From Labyrinthula sp. Ha (Eukaryota; Sar; Bigyra; Labyrinthulida; Labyrinthulaceae), in NCBI GenBank assembly GCA_015227615.1, contig JAALGZ010000033.1:1-64000 (forward strand): DNA of 64,000 nucleotides. The letters are read 5' to 3'. Below the pieces are notes generated by a model. That model was given only the letters and a program-made list of their open reading frames with translations. It ran no database searches and had not been told where the DNA came from. The first letter of the stretch is position 1. Each line of letters begins with the position of its first letter. Below are positions 11,661-22,981 of the stretch, one piece after another. Position numbers and translations under genes: made by a program.

Positions 11661-13793
11661 TTTTTTTTGTTTCACAACAACATGAAAGCCTCTTGAGTAG
11701 ATAATTTTGTCATGTTAGGCTGGAAGTGTCCCTTGATTTTTGATTAAATGCTTCTTCGGAAACAGCACTGTGTAGAAACCATTTTGCTCTGGTAGATTCT
11801 TGACAGCATTTCAAAAGTGATAAAGAAATATATAACCAGTACTGATAGGTTGTTGAAAGATTATGCTTTGCTGCTTAAAGTCTAATTAAGTGCTCAAATA
11901 TTTTATGAATGCAGCTATGGGATCAATCACCATTAAGTTTTGGTTAGCTCGAAGGGCACTTATTGATCCAACCAGATAATAGAATTCAAGGTCCTTAAAC
12001 CACGTGTGGCCAAAAATAAGAACCCCATTTCTTAATCGATAGCTTCATACACTGGCACAAAGTGATGACAAACTCTGCCCAATCTTTTCTGCTGCAATTT
12101 TCCATAGGTAACAATTGCATAAAATTTCACTATGGTATGCAGTAAGCTGACAATATCAAATCTCGAATGCAAATCTCGGGTTTTGACATAACAGGAAACA
12201 TAGTTATTTGACAAGACTTAAATTGGGTTCTGTTTCAAAAGCTAGTGCCAAGTTGAGTATGTACTATATGAATGTTTGCGATACTTTTAAAATACTCCAA
12301 GCACGGTTAGAAATTAGCATTCAAAAGCTGCAGCTGAATGGACATATATGAAAATATGATAGCAGAATTTAAGATTGAGTTTTAAATGGCTTAAGCAGTA
12401 TCAGTACTTAGAAACAGTTAATATCACTATCTACTAATTAAGTGACTATTGGATAGTTATTATTATTGGATGAGTTTTACTTGTCCTGCACTGAATACTT
12501 GGCAGCTTCAATTTTCAAGATTATATAACATTAAAACTATCTCCTAATCAGTCGCAATTGGCTTTGTGTCATCGTGAGTATCATCTGACATGAATCCGTA
12601 CGCTAACAATTGATCACAACAGATTTTATGTATACTTGAACTACTTCCTTGTGAAACATACTGTTTAAACCTCTAACCACATGTCTGTCTTCACTAAGAG
12701 TATGCTGTTATGTAAGATGCAATGATAAAAGCGTAGATATTAACCACACTGCATATATTATGTTAAGGAAATTTGCTCTACGTAGAGAAATAATGACAAA
12801 ACTTTTCCAAAAAATTAAGACTTTTCATCTAAAAGATAAGACTTAGGAAATGAGGCACAATTGTAGTATAGTTTCTCTATGCAGCCAAGAATTTACTTGT
12901 AACTATTTCATTTCTGTTTAGTACTAATTAAAAAGTGAGTTCCTACGTAAGGTATCACTATGAAATTGATAACAATCAGATTATTATAGAGGAATATATA
13001 TTGATGCTATTCCGTGCCTGAATCTGTTAGACTTTTTGTAAGAAAGCTCTGTGATAGGCTTGATTTGAGAAATTTCTCTACTTTCTTCCCGAGAGGTTTT
13101 CGTTTACCTTTTGTCCTACTTTTCTCAAAGAAAGACCCAAGGCAAGAGAGAACAATGTTTCAGAATGCTCCTTTTACACTAACGAATACTGCTAGTAGTT
13201 AGAAAAATACGAAAACACGTTCCAGAAGCCGGAACGTTGTTCTGTTTTACTTTGTTGAGAAACTAGTTTTCCAGTGGCTACACCTAGGAAAACTATAGCT
13301 AGGTTAGATCAAGAAAAGTCTAGTTTCAAGTAACCTCTATTTGAGTAAAGTAAGAATATCAGGCAGCAAGGATAGAATGCAGGCACTATAATAAATTTCA
13401 GATTCGGTGCCTGTTCCCAACCTCATTTTTTAAATCTTCTTCGTTTGCGAATTGGTTTTTGTCGCATAAGCGAAATTCTTGGCCGAGTGTAAATAATCAA
13501 TCTCTTTTTCTAAAGAGCTTGGAAAACTATCCCCAAATATGTTTAAATTAAGAAATAAGTTAATGTTCCATTATCCTAAACTCACAACTTAACTTTTCTT
13601 CTGCCAAGTCTTCAGCTTTAAATTCAATTCATAGAGAAATACATTGGAAAAATTCTTGTATCATCTCTGTTCATCTAAAACTAAATTGAAGTACTACACT
13701 CATCTCAGACATCCAACGATGCTAGCAGAAAAAATCTAACACCAGACTGTATGAACGAGAACACGTCCACAGCCTATACAAAGGCAGCTAGAT
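11661..13793. other. Spacer, probably continuing the MULE relic, then plain AT-rich sequence
   Basis: The left part, to about 12.2 kb, includes a 60-aa minus-strand open frame (12032-12214) that could be the N-terminal side of the decayed transposon, but no family motif is visible in it. From 12.2 to 13.8 kb I see nothing beyond an open frame without ATG at 13014-13202 and the presumed 3' flank of the next gene. Confidence 0.35.
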
Positions 13794-14216
13794 TTAGAAG
13801 AACCCCGACATAAGCAAATTTTGCTCATCCATATCAACAGTCTGTTGCTCTCTCTTTCGTTTTTCTCTTTCACGTTGCCTCGCTTCTTCCCGTTGGGATC
13901 CACTAGGCGAAACAGGAACTTGACTCCGTTTATCTTTCAGTTGTTTTAATTCTTCCAGTTCTTGTACCCTTCTTTCCTTCAACTGTTCCATTCCATTTTT
14001 TTCTTGCAGCCTCTTTTGCCTTAATCTATCGCGATGCTCTGTCCACAAGCGATTAAGTTCTGTTTCTCCCACCCGCTTCACTATTATATTGTCTGCATAT
14101 TCTTTTCTCAACAACTTTTCATCTTTTTCTTCCCTTTCTCGCAAGGCTACTTTACAGGCCTCTCCAAAATTTTCCCATGCACTTAAATTGATGCTCTTAT
14201 CCTCGATCAAGTTCAT
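13794..14216 (-). CDS. Small coiled-coil protein resembling the C-terminal region of BET bromodomain proteins
   Basis: The protein is 140 aa from the first in-frame ATG (14216); the frame runs upstream to a stop just before 14243 without another ATG. It is almost entirely charged helix. Two segments resemble the C-terminus of BRD4-like proteins: AWENFGEACKVALREREEKD near the start (compare the 'F..FRRAALEKEERE' segment) and EREKRKREQQTVDMDEQNLL at the end (compare the '[22 protein letters not shown]' motif, which in animals binds P-TEFb or related factors). No bromodomain or ET domain is present here, and only 197 bp separate it from the divergent PEX14 gene, so a large upstream exon set would have to overlap that gene. 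I infer a stand-alone chromatin or transcription adaptor; a chance match of charged helices remains possible. Confidence 0.55.
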   Translation of the reverse strand: MNLIEDKSINLSAWENFGEACKVALREREEKDEKLLRKEYADNIIVKRVGETELNRLWTEHRDRLRQKRLQEKNGMEQLKERRVQELEELKQLKDKRSQVPVSPSGSQREEARQREREKRKREQQTVDMDEQNLLMSGFF

Positions 14217-14413
14217 GATTTCTCTAGAGTTCCGACGCTGCACTCACTGGTGGAGGATAAACATTTGCCGTAAAAACTAAGCCAAATTCTGTATTTTGCG
14301 CAAATCAGAGTATCGCTTCTCAGTAACACACCATCGAGTTCTTATTTTTGCCGTTATGCTGCACTGTGAAATTTTTGAACCTTTTCTCTGGGAAAACAAC
14401 AATTCCTGTTCTT

Positions 14414-16075
14414 ATGAAAAAGTTAAGAAAAAAGAAACAGTTAAAGAGAAAAGGAAATACATCCAACGAAAGCTCAAACGATTTGAATGCAATATCAAAT
14501 GACGGTGATAGTATTCGGTTAATGGAAGTTGAAAATGCTGTGCTGTTTCTTTGTGATCCAAAGGTGGAAAATATGGCACCAGAGGACAAAATATCTTTCC
14601 TTCGGAATCGAGGTATGACCCCTAAAGAAATACAACGAGCAGAATACGAAGTTCAAGTACGAAAACAAGAAATAGCAGAATTATCTGATGATTTTGAGTA
14701 TGAAAGTGACAGGGAGGAGTCAAACTTATTTTATAAAGTTGGGGTGTCTGGTTTACTCACAGCTGCAGCTTTCGCCGGAATATCTTCGGCATTTCCGTCA
14801 TCTGTTGCTCGTCTAAGACAAACATTTCAACATTTGAAGCCAAAAGTAGAGAATCAGGTTCTGGAAACAGACAAAGAAGAAAGTATGCCAAAGGAAAACG
14901 GCCTAGAATACAACGAAAAAACGATGTATGGGTTTAATTTGAATGATTATGCCGAAAAATCTACATTGGAAGATGTTATTGAACGAGGAAATGAGTTGCA
15001 AAGAAAAATGAATCTGAAATTAGATAAGTTGACAGATGCTGTTGGAAATCTAGCTGACTCCTTTTCTGGTGAAGGAGTTCAAAAAGAGATTCTTTCAGAG
15101 CTGAAGTCCTTGAAAACTGTTTTAATTGCAGGAAATCTAGGTGAATCTGCAGATAAAGGTGATTATATATCGGTATTGACTAAAGTTAAGGCTGTTGAAA
15201 AAAAGTTAAAGGAAGAACAGGAAAAGGAGGTTGAAGAAGAAAGGATCAAGAACATGGATCCAATGGAGCGCTTGCTATTGAAAAGTAAAACCGAGGAGAA
15301 TAAGTCATCAGACTCTGAGATACAGGAGAAAAGCGAAGCAAGAAAAGAAAATGACTTTGCGGACGAGATTAAATCAAAAAAGGAAAAATTTTCAACTGAA
15401 TTGCAGAAAATGATGTTTTCTCTCTTGGAGAATAATACCACAGAGGAAGCAGAAAAAGCTTTGCAAACACTATGTTTGTACATTGGAAATTTGTTGAGTA
15501 ATATTGACAATAAAGTTTATGGGAAAATCTCAGTAGCAAATAGCACCTATAAGAAAACGCTTCAGGACATCCCCAATCATAAGGAGGTGCTCGAGGCTTG
15601 TGGTTTCTTTTCTTCAGGGTATTCAAAGAAAATCCTGGAGTTTAATCAAAATTGGCGAGAAAATAAAGACAACTGGTCTTTAGAAGTATTGAAATTTGCA
15701 AAGGGCGAACTTGAGAGCACGAAGAAAAAGCTCAAGGAGGCAGGATCTACACCTCTTCCACACCAAGAGCAAGCACAGAAGGAAGACGAACCGAACACAT
15801 CTTCTCCAAAAGAACAACCACAAGACACCAATGAAGCCTTAGACCTGAGTTTTAGCGATATCAGCGCAAAGCTAGCTGAAGATCCTAACTGGAAACCAGC
15901 TAATGTCCAGGAAGTTCCTGATAAACTGTCTAAAGATCGAGAAGCTTTACTCGAGGACTCAAAAGGGGCTACGCCTTCTATCTCAGTGAATCCTACGTCC
16001 CAAGATCTGTCCTTTAAAGAGTTTTTGGAACAAAATAAAATCTCTGATGGCGCATCTGTAGAAGAAGTGAACTAA
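14414..16075 (+). CDS. PEX14: Peroxin-14, peroxisomal docking protein
   Basis: The protein is 553 aa from the ATG at 14414. After a very basic N-terminus, residues about 37-80 form the conserved Pex14 N-domain: ENAVLFLCDPKVENM, then KISFLRNRGMTPKEIQRAEYE, which in the family binds WxxxF motifs of the receptor Pex5 and the FxxxF motif of Pex19. A single hydrophobic segment follows (FYKVGVSGLLTAAAFAGISS, about 105-125), then long coiled coils (about 185-300 and 340-470) and an acidic, Pro/Ser-rich tail. This is the standard PEX14 order; the role is docking of cargo-loaded Pex5 at the peroxisome membrane. The N-terminal extension before the domain is short and Lys/Arg-rich. The gene shares a 197-bp divergent upstream region with the BET-like gene and converges with the tail-anchored protein gene. 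It implies that the cell has peroxisomes. Confidence 0.85.
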   Translation: MKKLRKKKQLKRKGNTSNESSNDLNAISNDGDSIRLMEVENAVLFLCDPKVENMAPEDKISFLRNRGMTPKEIQRAEYEVQVRKQEIAELSDDFEYESDREESNLFYKVGVSGLLTAAAFAGISSAFPSSVARLRQTFQHLKPKVENQVLETDKEESMPKENGLEYNEKTMYGFNLNDYAEKSTLEDVIERGNELQRKMNLKLDKLTDAVGNLADSFSGEGVQKEILSELKSLKTVLIAGNLGESADKGDYISVLTKVKAVEKKLKEEQEKEVEEERIKNMDPMERLLLKSKTEENKSSDSEIQEKSEARKENDFADEIKSKKEKFSTELQKMMFSLLENNTTEEAEKALQTLCLYIGNLLSNIDNKVYGKISVANSTYKKTLQDIPNHKEVLEACGFFSSGYSKKILEFNQNWRENKDNWSLEVLKFAKGELESTKKKLKEAGSTPLPHQEQAQKEDEPNTSSPKEQPQDTNEALDLSFSDISAKLAEDPNWKPANVQEVPDKLSKDREALLEDSKGATPSISVNPTSQDLSFKEFLEQNKISDGASVEEVN

Positions 16076-16173
16076 AGTTTTTCAATGAAAAAGCTTTTTT
16101 AAATTCACAAACACAATAGTAGCCAAATAAGAAAAATTTCCTAGTTTTGGGTATCTGAGCTTGTTAAAAACAC

Positions 16174-17004
16174 CTAAAATACTGATTCGTTCACATCTTC
16201 ATATGAGTTAAAGAACTCCTCGTCTTCAAGAGAAAACACAAAAAAATAAACACAACCAGCACCAGCTAGTGCAAACAACAAAGCAATGATCAGGAGTACC
16301 CTGCGCCTTCTTTTCATCTTTTCCTCTTGAATCATCTCAGGTAAAGTCTTTCCTATCTCATTTCTATAATAACTTGGTTTTCCTGAATTTGGGATACTCA
16401 TTGATTCCATATCAGGTATAAAGTCACCCATATTACCAGCCACAACAGGGGAGAAACTTTGGATTGATCCTCTACCATCTGAGTCCAACCTTGGTATTAA
16501 ATTAATGCTATTCTTATTTATACGAACAACAGGTCTAAATTTCCTTCCTAACTTGGGCTCTTCTTTGGAAGAACTGTGGTTTATTGACGGAATACTACGC
16601 TGGCTGATGGTGGATGCTTCGCTGAACGCTGGAAACCCTTCCTCGCTATCCCCAAATCCAATATCTTCATTTACAGACCCTTGAACAGCCTTACCTGTTG
16701 CGAATGAAACTTCAGAAACCTTACGCTGATTCGCATACGTAAGGTCTTCTAGGCCCAGTTCTGGATCTAACATTTTTGGAGGAGTTGGAACTTGACATTT
16801 CTTGTCAAGAGGTCTTCGTGTTGGTAACATTTGGTTTTGAATATAAGTCAGTTGGTGGAAAAGGTAGTTTTTAAATTTAGCAAGGTTTTTGTTGGTAGCT
16901 ACTATTTCTGAACTAAGGTATTTTGTTACTGCGACTCTTTTGTCCTTCGTTAGAGGTATGTATTTGGTACAAGAAATGTTCCATTCTGACATCGGATACA
17001 ACAT
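16174..17004 (-). CDS. Predicted tail-anchored membrane protein of unknown function
   Basis: The protein is 276 aa (ATG at 17004; a second Met four codons later). It has no recognised domain. Most of it is hydrophilic and Ser/Pro/Glu-rich. Close to the C-terminus a strongly basic stretch (EEKMKRRRR) is followed by one hydrophobic helix (VLLIIALLFALAGAGCVYFF) and a short acidic tail (SLEDEEFFNSYEDVNESVF). This layout predicts a cytosolic protein anchored by its C-terminus. The acidic rather than basic tail argues against mitochondria or peroxisomes and is more compatible with the ER or secretory pathway; that is inference. The gene converges with PEX14 with 98 bp between the stop codons, but nothing links the two functionally. 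Confidence 0.7.
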   Translation of the reverse strand: MLYPMSEWNISCTKYIPLTKDKRVAVTKYLSSEIVATNKNLAKFKNYLFHQLTYIQNQMLPTRRPLDKKCQVPTPPKMLDPELGLEDLTYANQRKVSEVSFATGKAVQGSVNEDIGFGDSEEGFPAFSEASTISQRSIPSINHSSSKEEPKLGRKFRPVVRINKNSINLIPRLDSDGRGSIQSFSPVVAGNMGDFIPDMESMSIPNSGKPSYYRNEIGKTLPEMIQEEKMKRRRRVLLIIALLFALAGAGCVYFFVFSLEDEEFFNSYEDVNESVF

Positions 17005-20000
17005 AACAATACTTTAACAGTATGATATATCTCTGTTTTTCTGTATAAATCATAAGAAAAAAAATAATCTTCCAGAAATTAGGGGATCATTAATGTTGAT
17101 ACTGAACTTTGAATTCGGTCCTTTCTTATAGAGTTAAACTGGGCATAAGTCTTATATAAACTATTAACTCTCGGTTTTTGAAAATGATCTGTTTAGAGTC
17201 TACCGAAGAGCAAATTATCATTTCTTAACGAAACAATTTGTTACTAAATAACGTTATAAACTGATTGGTAGTGCTGTGGAATAGAGTTTTTCATATATAT
17301 CTACCATCTCTACCACTTATTTTTGTTAAGAACTTTAAGGACGATATATTGATATACATCTTCTCCTACCAGAATATTTTCAAGTTTTAGAACTTTTATA
17401 CAACATAACTATTGTTTCTGGTAGAATAGCAACAGGGATTTCAAAAATAGAGTTACGTTATGTCCCGGTTGTACTGTTAAGAAAGCCTACTATGAATGTT
17501 AGATTTACCATTCTCCTAATTGGAACAACTGTCATGCTATTAAACCAGAAGAGCGTATTAGAGCTTCATCTTTTCATAGAAAAAGATAAATATCCAGCGT
17601 TCAAACTCAGTCACAAGAACTGCTTTTAAGAAAGGAAAAAGCTTCGAGTCAAATAACTTTATAGATAACACCTGGCATAGAAGTACCTCTAAAAGTATAT
17701 GGCTTGTTTCTCCTCACTAAGAATAGAGTCCAAGTTTGGAAGGTCTCTGAACTCAAGTCCAACTCTTACTTGCTTCATCATAATTCTTGTAATGTTCAAG
17801 TCACTAAAAAGGCAACGAAAAAATTAATACTCTTACTTTGCCCATAACGGTGCCGTCATTAATAAATTACTTGTTAGCCAGATTAGTATGATGGGTGTTT
17901 AATCCTCTCTAAATGAAAAACATATTGGTGAATTTCTTACACTAATAAAACAACAAAATCTTTTTTTTCATTTCTCTTAATGTATCATTGTTAGGCGCTG
18001 TTTTCACTGGTTCATAGAAACTTGTTGCAGTCGCTTAAGTGGTTATTAATTAATTTAAAGGTAAAGTTCAGGAAATGATCTTACGGGCATACGTATTGCC
18101 TCCAACGGCATTGATACAGCTTCCCAAATACACTCCGCACCTTCATAAAGATCTATCCAGGACTGAACCATTAAATTCACTGCCCGAGGTAAAAAAACAA
18201 GTTTTTTTTTTGAAGGTTCGACAATTTTGCTCTAAAAATTATTTACTGGATCTATATTCCGTAAGAGCTGAGCTTATTAGTAAGAGAAGATGTAGTAAGC
18301 AAACAAATTTATTGTCGTTAAACAGTAGCTTGAGCATAAATTCCCTGATGAGTTAGTAACATAATTCCACGGGCCTTCTATAGAGCTCATGATATTCATA
18401 AAATCTAATTGTGATGTCTCACAATATCTAACATCTTTTTAATCTCAGGTAATGTGTCAACTATTGAAGCTTTAGCATCTGATTTTTTAGATATTTTCTA
18501 CTTAATGTTGACATTAAATATTCAGTATAGCTGGAGCACCTCAAAAATGTTTGAGATTCACTGGAAGAGATGTAAATCTCCTGTTTTTGCTATTGCAAAG
18601 AGTTAAGAGAACATGTGTTTGAGTTGTTTCTTTTCTTTCCCTTCATATTGACTAATTTCCTGAAAAGAGATAACAAGTAAGTACAACATATTAGCTGCTT
18701 CTTTCGGTACGAGTCCAGAACTAGAGAAGTAAAGTAGCAAATTAAAGGCATATTGTCTAATAAAATCGTCAAATTTGTATCGGCAACGTATGGAATATTT
18801 TATTTCCTTGAGGGAACTAGTGGAAGCTTTAAATCACCGCATTTGCCCCAATGTGCTGTTCATCTACCAGACACTCAACTCCACGTTACAGAAGAAGTAT
18901 AAATACTATCTTCTTGTCGCACAACGTGTTCCATGTAGAAGATTGTAGTTCTTAGCTTGGGAAACAAGAATGTGCTTAGACGTGTCCCAGATTTAAACCA
19001 TAAATTCTACAGTAAATAAATTTCTGTGACGGACATTCCACCTAGTTATTTTACTATTGACGAAATATATATTTTTTCTTCTCAAGAAGGTGTTTTCATT
19101 ATTCGTTGTATTAATTATTGTAATTGCAAATAAAGGCTGCAGTAATGGCACTCCTCGTCCAGTTTCTCAAAGTATGAAGCTTATTATGCATTAAGATCTT
19201 AACATGCTAGCCAAGTAGCATGAAGTCGTCTTGTAATTCTTAGTTTCTACAATTTTGGAAATGTGTGAGCTATAGAAAAACTTAATATCGGCTTTGAGGT
19301 AATATGAGGATACAGAAGTGATTCTTTTTATGTTTAAGAAACACTCTATGATCGAGAACAACTTTAACCTAGCACAGAAAAGTTTAATATGGCAATACAA
19401 TCTCTGTGTGGATTGGTCTCTAGTGACTTGCAAGAACAAAGAATCTCTATTTACTAGACTATGGTCACCAAGACAATTGTAGATGAGAAGCATTTCTCTT
19501 CATTGGGGCTGGAGTATTTAGACAACGTTAATAGATTTTCTTTTTGAAGGAGCTATAATTACTTGATCTTATTGCAGCAGCTCCGTCAAATTCCGAGTTA
19601 CAAGCAAAAAAACCTACGGTTGAAATCGCAAAATATTTTACCAAGAAATCAAATGCAACAATGGCATTACCAAACAATCATACATGGAATAAAAAATGGG
19701 TCATAGAGCCATGGCATTCATTCCAATTAAAGCATCTGCACGTAGAATTTCACTCATTAGAAGAGATGATGGCCCGCTACTTCTCCATCAATGGTTTTCT
19801 TTATTAAATTATCACGTGTCTGATGATAATTAAAGGATATATGAAGCTCAAGAGCTAGATTTTTTTTCTAGGTGTACTTCGCGATATCCTTGTTTCTATA
19901 AAGTTATTAATGGAAAATAAAGGCATGTGCTTTGTGGAGTGTCACCTTTATGTTTTATCGAGGGAAATGGAATGCCGCCTTTTTCACAATTAACGGCTCT

Positions 20001-22170
20001 AACTACAGAGTGCCTAGAAGGGGTGTTTATATTATATTAATACTTGAATAGATTCGGAGATATCTACAAAGGAAACCATGATATTTTAGCTACCTGTCCT
20101 CTTAGCCGAATAATAGAACCATTCTTACTTTGTAAAAATACAATTTTCATATTGAATGATACCAAAACATTATATGGAAAATCCTAATTAATAACAACGT
20201 ATTGAATACGGGATATAGAGGGTAATTTAACAGGTTCGTGCAACTGAGATGTTCCCTTTGCTTTAGAAGCAAGTTCTTATTGCTAAAATCTTTTGTACCC
20301 CAGTTAGGAGCGCATTATCGCATACAATTTATGTGATTGAACCTCCTAGTATCTTAGTACGTTATTCCCCTTGTCATCATATTTAGAATTCTAACTAAGG
20401 AGACCTTACCTACATGACTAAGCAGCCACTAGTTAACACAAGTATTCTGAACTTTTTTCCTTTGCAAATTTGTCTTGTAATTGGCCTTTTCATGGCTACA
20501 TCCCCTGGTGACATGTTTTCTTTAGTAGAACTTAGCAGTCTAAACTAAAATGATTAAATGGTAGAAATAGATCCGACTCTATTTTCTTTAATTTCTTCCA
20601 AATATCTTTAAAACTACATCTGCTCCCGTTTAGGTCGATGATGTTGGCGACAGTCATATGCAAATACAGCAGCATAGAATTTTCCTCTCTTCGAAAGCAT
20701 AAGTGAAGTCTATTTTGCTTAGAAACGTTTAATTGGATGTGATTCATTGTATCTGATCTTATTGAAGGTAAAAAAGGTCTTATAGCCTAGTGGTTCTAAA
20801 CGGCTGAACACAGGTTTATGTAGGAATAATCTTAAGCGAGGAGTAGCTAAATGACCGGGACTGTGTGCGCCAAAGAACAAAATGAGCATAAGTATTATAA
20901 TTAAAATATTTCAAATCTCTAAAGAACACGATCGAGGCCGTAATTAGCTTCCATACAACTTCGAATTAATAGACCGAATTATTTTGGCATCGTTTTGTGG
21001 AGTAATTGGACAAGTATTTATTTACCATGTGACTCTGTCAAAGGAGATTATCACATTGGAGCAAAGAACTACCTATACAACTAAGTGAAATTGGTTATTA
21101 CAGTTGGAATAATGTTAACTCGTGAAGCAATGTACATGACCCTAACTCGTGTATCTCCCGATTCGATGTTACTAGTCGCCCGATTCCGCGTATTCTCCCA
21201 AATTATGTCTTGACTGGAATATACCATTTTACGGGTTCTCATATATAAATATCTATTATTAATATTTTCTCATTTTAAGAAAATCCTAGTTTTAATAGGA
21301 GAACTACTTTTTGTTAGGTTTTGCATTCAGACTGGATATGAATACTAACGTCTTTCTGCACCTATGATTACTAAAATCAACAATTTCATGCGTACAATTC
21401 AGCTTGTATTTACCACTTGTGTTATTAAGGTAGATTATTAATCCACCTAATTTTGTTTAAAGAGCTTTTGAAACTTATACTTCTATTAAATACATTATTT
21501 ACTTTCATCATATTTGGGTCACTGTCCCCAGAACACAAATCCGAGCTACATGCTCAGATTCATGATATAGATTTAATATAGAGATACTGGCAAATACTCT
21601 CTTTAAATTAATATTTTTATCGTTTTCGCCATTATGCGCTGAGTAATCATCAAGCCATTCTAGTCTTGGATGGAGTTTGACTCACGATGGATAGCTTTGT
21701 GCGCACGGAAAATTAGAAAAGAAGTTCAAGTGCAGAAATTTCCAAATTAAAATCTTAATTCTACACAAAATTAGGCTACTTTTTTTAAGCTATGATTCCT
21801 GACTTAGATCAGGCGACTCTAAACACTGACAAGTTAAGCCAAAGCCAAGAACTCAAGTCAGCAGAGCAGCTACTAAATAAATCGGGCATCATTTGAGAGA
21901 AATTCCATCATACTTATAGCACAGAGATTTAATTCTAATTACTGGTCTACTGTTGACTTTTTTCTTTCTATTCTTGTTTTTTTTTTATTGCGCAATATTG
22001 GCTACATCTTAATTTCCCAAAATATCACTTACCAATTTGACTTTATATTCGATAAGTATCTGATAACTGATAAGACATCGAAATTACACATAGTTCAAGT
22101 TCCCGGATTTTGAAAGGTAATTATTACGAAAAACAAACGATACAAAATCCCAAAGTGTAGAAGAGTAACG
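17005..22170. other. Long AT-rich spacer with unidentified coding-like fragments
   Basis: There is no intact gene. Plus-strand fragments that read like protein occur at about 18790-18957 (SLRELVEALNHRICPNVLF), 19561-19806 (EFHSLEEMMARYFSINGFLY) and 19950-20190 (FGDIYKGNHDILATCPLSRI), and at about 20985-21210. A 93-aa ORF at 18075-18356 (+), a 100-aa ORF at 19191-19493 (-) and a 71-aa ORF at 20532-20747 (-) have no recognisable domain. These could be decayed elements, pseudogenes, exons of intron-rich genes or chance; I cannot tell. Confidence 0.4.
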
Positions 22171-22944
22171 ATGAATATTCCAACAAGAATATATGATGGA
22201 GCGGAAATGACCCTGGAAACCATAGTATCGGGTTTTCAGAACTTTTATTATAACGCAGAAGCTATCTGCCGTGTTGTTTCTTACGGAATATTTTCTCCTC
22301 AACCCCACATAGTAAGAGAGGCATTATTTAAATGTTACTACGCAAATTATCCTGAAACTGATACAGAGATTATTTCTTACTTTGTTCCAAGTAGAAGATT
22401 ATTTGCACATTTTACATTTCTTTTCTTTAAAGACTTTATGTCATTATGTGCGAAAGCTTACCCTATCTTTGTTCTGAATATTTTACCCTATACAAATTCT
22501 GTTAGCATAAACCGGTTTCAGCAAAGACACTATGCACTTAATTTGTTGGGGGTTCCCCTCATGTATTACTCTAAATATTTTATTCTGCTCTTATTTCCAT
22601 CGCCTTTACTGTTTGCAGTGAATGTTTACCCTAACCAAATATCTTGGGGTGTACTCTTTGGATGCAGAAGATCTGTAACAGTTGCGGCAATTGTTACCCA
22701 CAAAGGTATATCATTCTTTGAAAACTATGGAAATGGATTTCACCTTGAACGAACTGCGCGCTGGAGTAGAATAAGACTGATTAACAATAAAAATGTTCCA
22801 ATTAAGGATGTAGTAGCAGTTGATGTTCGAAATCATTACTTCAAGAGATTTTACTTCGCGTGCGAAACCCCAGAGAGTATGTATAAGCTTCTGTCAGATC
22901 TACAATCTCAATACCTTGTGACCAGAATTCAAACATACCGGTGA
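22171..22944 (+). CDS. Conserved-looking hypothetical protein with hydrophobic segments
   Basis: The protein is 257 aa, ATG at 22171, stop TGA. I do not recognise the family. The middle (about residues 85-160) is hydrophobic and aromatic-rich, with possible membrane hairpins (FVLNILPYTNS; YFILLLFPSPLLFAVNVYP). The C-terminal about 75 residues look like a small globular domain: VTVAAIVTHKGISFFENYGN, RIRLINNKNVPIKDVVAVDV, FYFACETPESMYKLLSDLQ. That pattern of short strands with a terminal helix would fit a PH-like fold, which is speculation. The gene converges with NDH2, only 37 bp between stop codons. Balanced amino acid use and an uninterrupted frame support a real gene. Confidence 0.65.
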   Translation: MNIPTRIYDGAEMTLETIVSGFQNFYYNAEAICRVVSYGIFSPQPHIVREALFKCYYANYPETDTEIISYFVPSRRLFAHFTFLFFKDFMSLCAKAYPIFVLNILPYTNSVSINRFQQRHYALNLLGVPLMYYSKYFILLLFPSPLLFAVNVYPNQISWGVLFGCRRSVTVAAIVTHKGISFFENYGNGFHLERTARWSRIRLINNKNVPIKDVVAVDVRNHYFKRFYFACETPESMYKLLSDLQSQYLVTRIQTYR

Positions 22945-22981
22945 GACAATAATCTAGAGAAAATATGCACCGCCAAACTAT

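Noticed and set aside
14320-14589. 89-codon minus-strand ORF between the BET-like gene and PEX14
   Set aside because: Antisense to the PEX14 N-terminus; Phe/Ser-rich mirror of Lys/Glu codons.
20985-21210. Fragment resembling a nucleotide-sugar transporter helix (GQVFIYHVTLSK)
   Set aside because: Only one weak motif, overlapping open frames in two phases, and no further family segments; not enough for an assignment.
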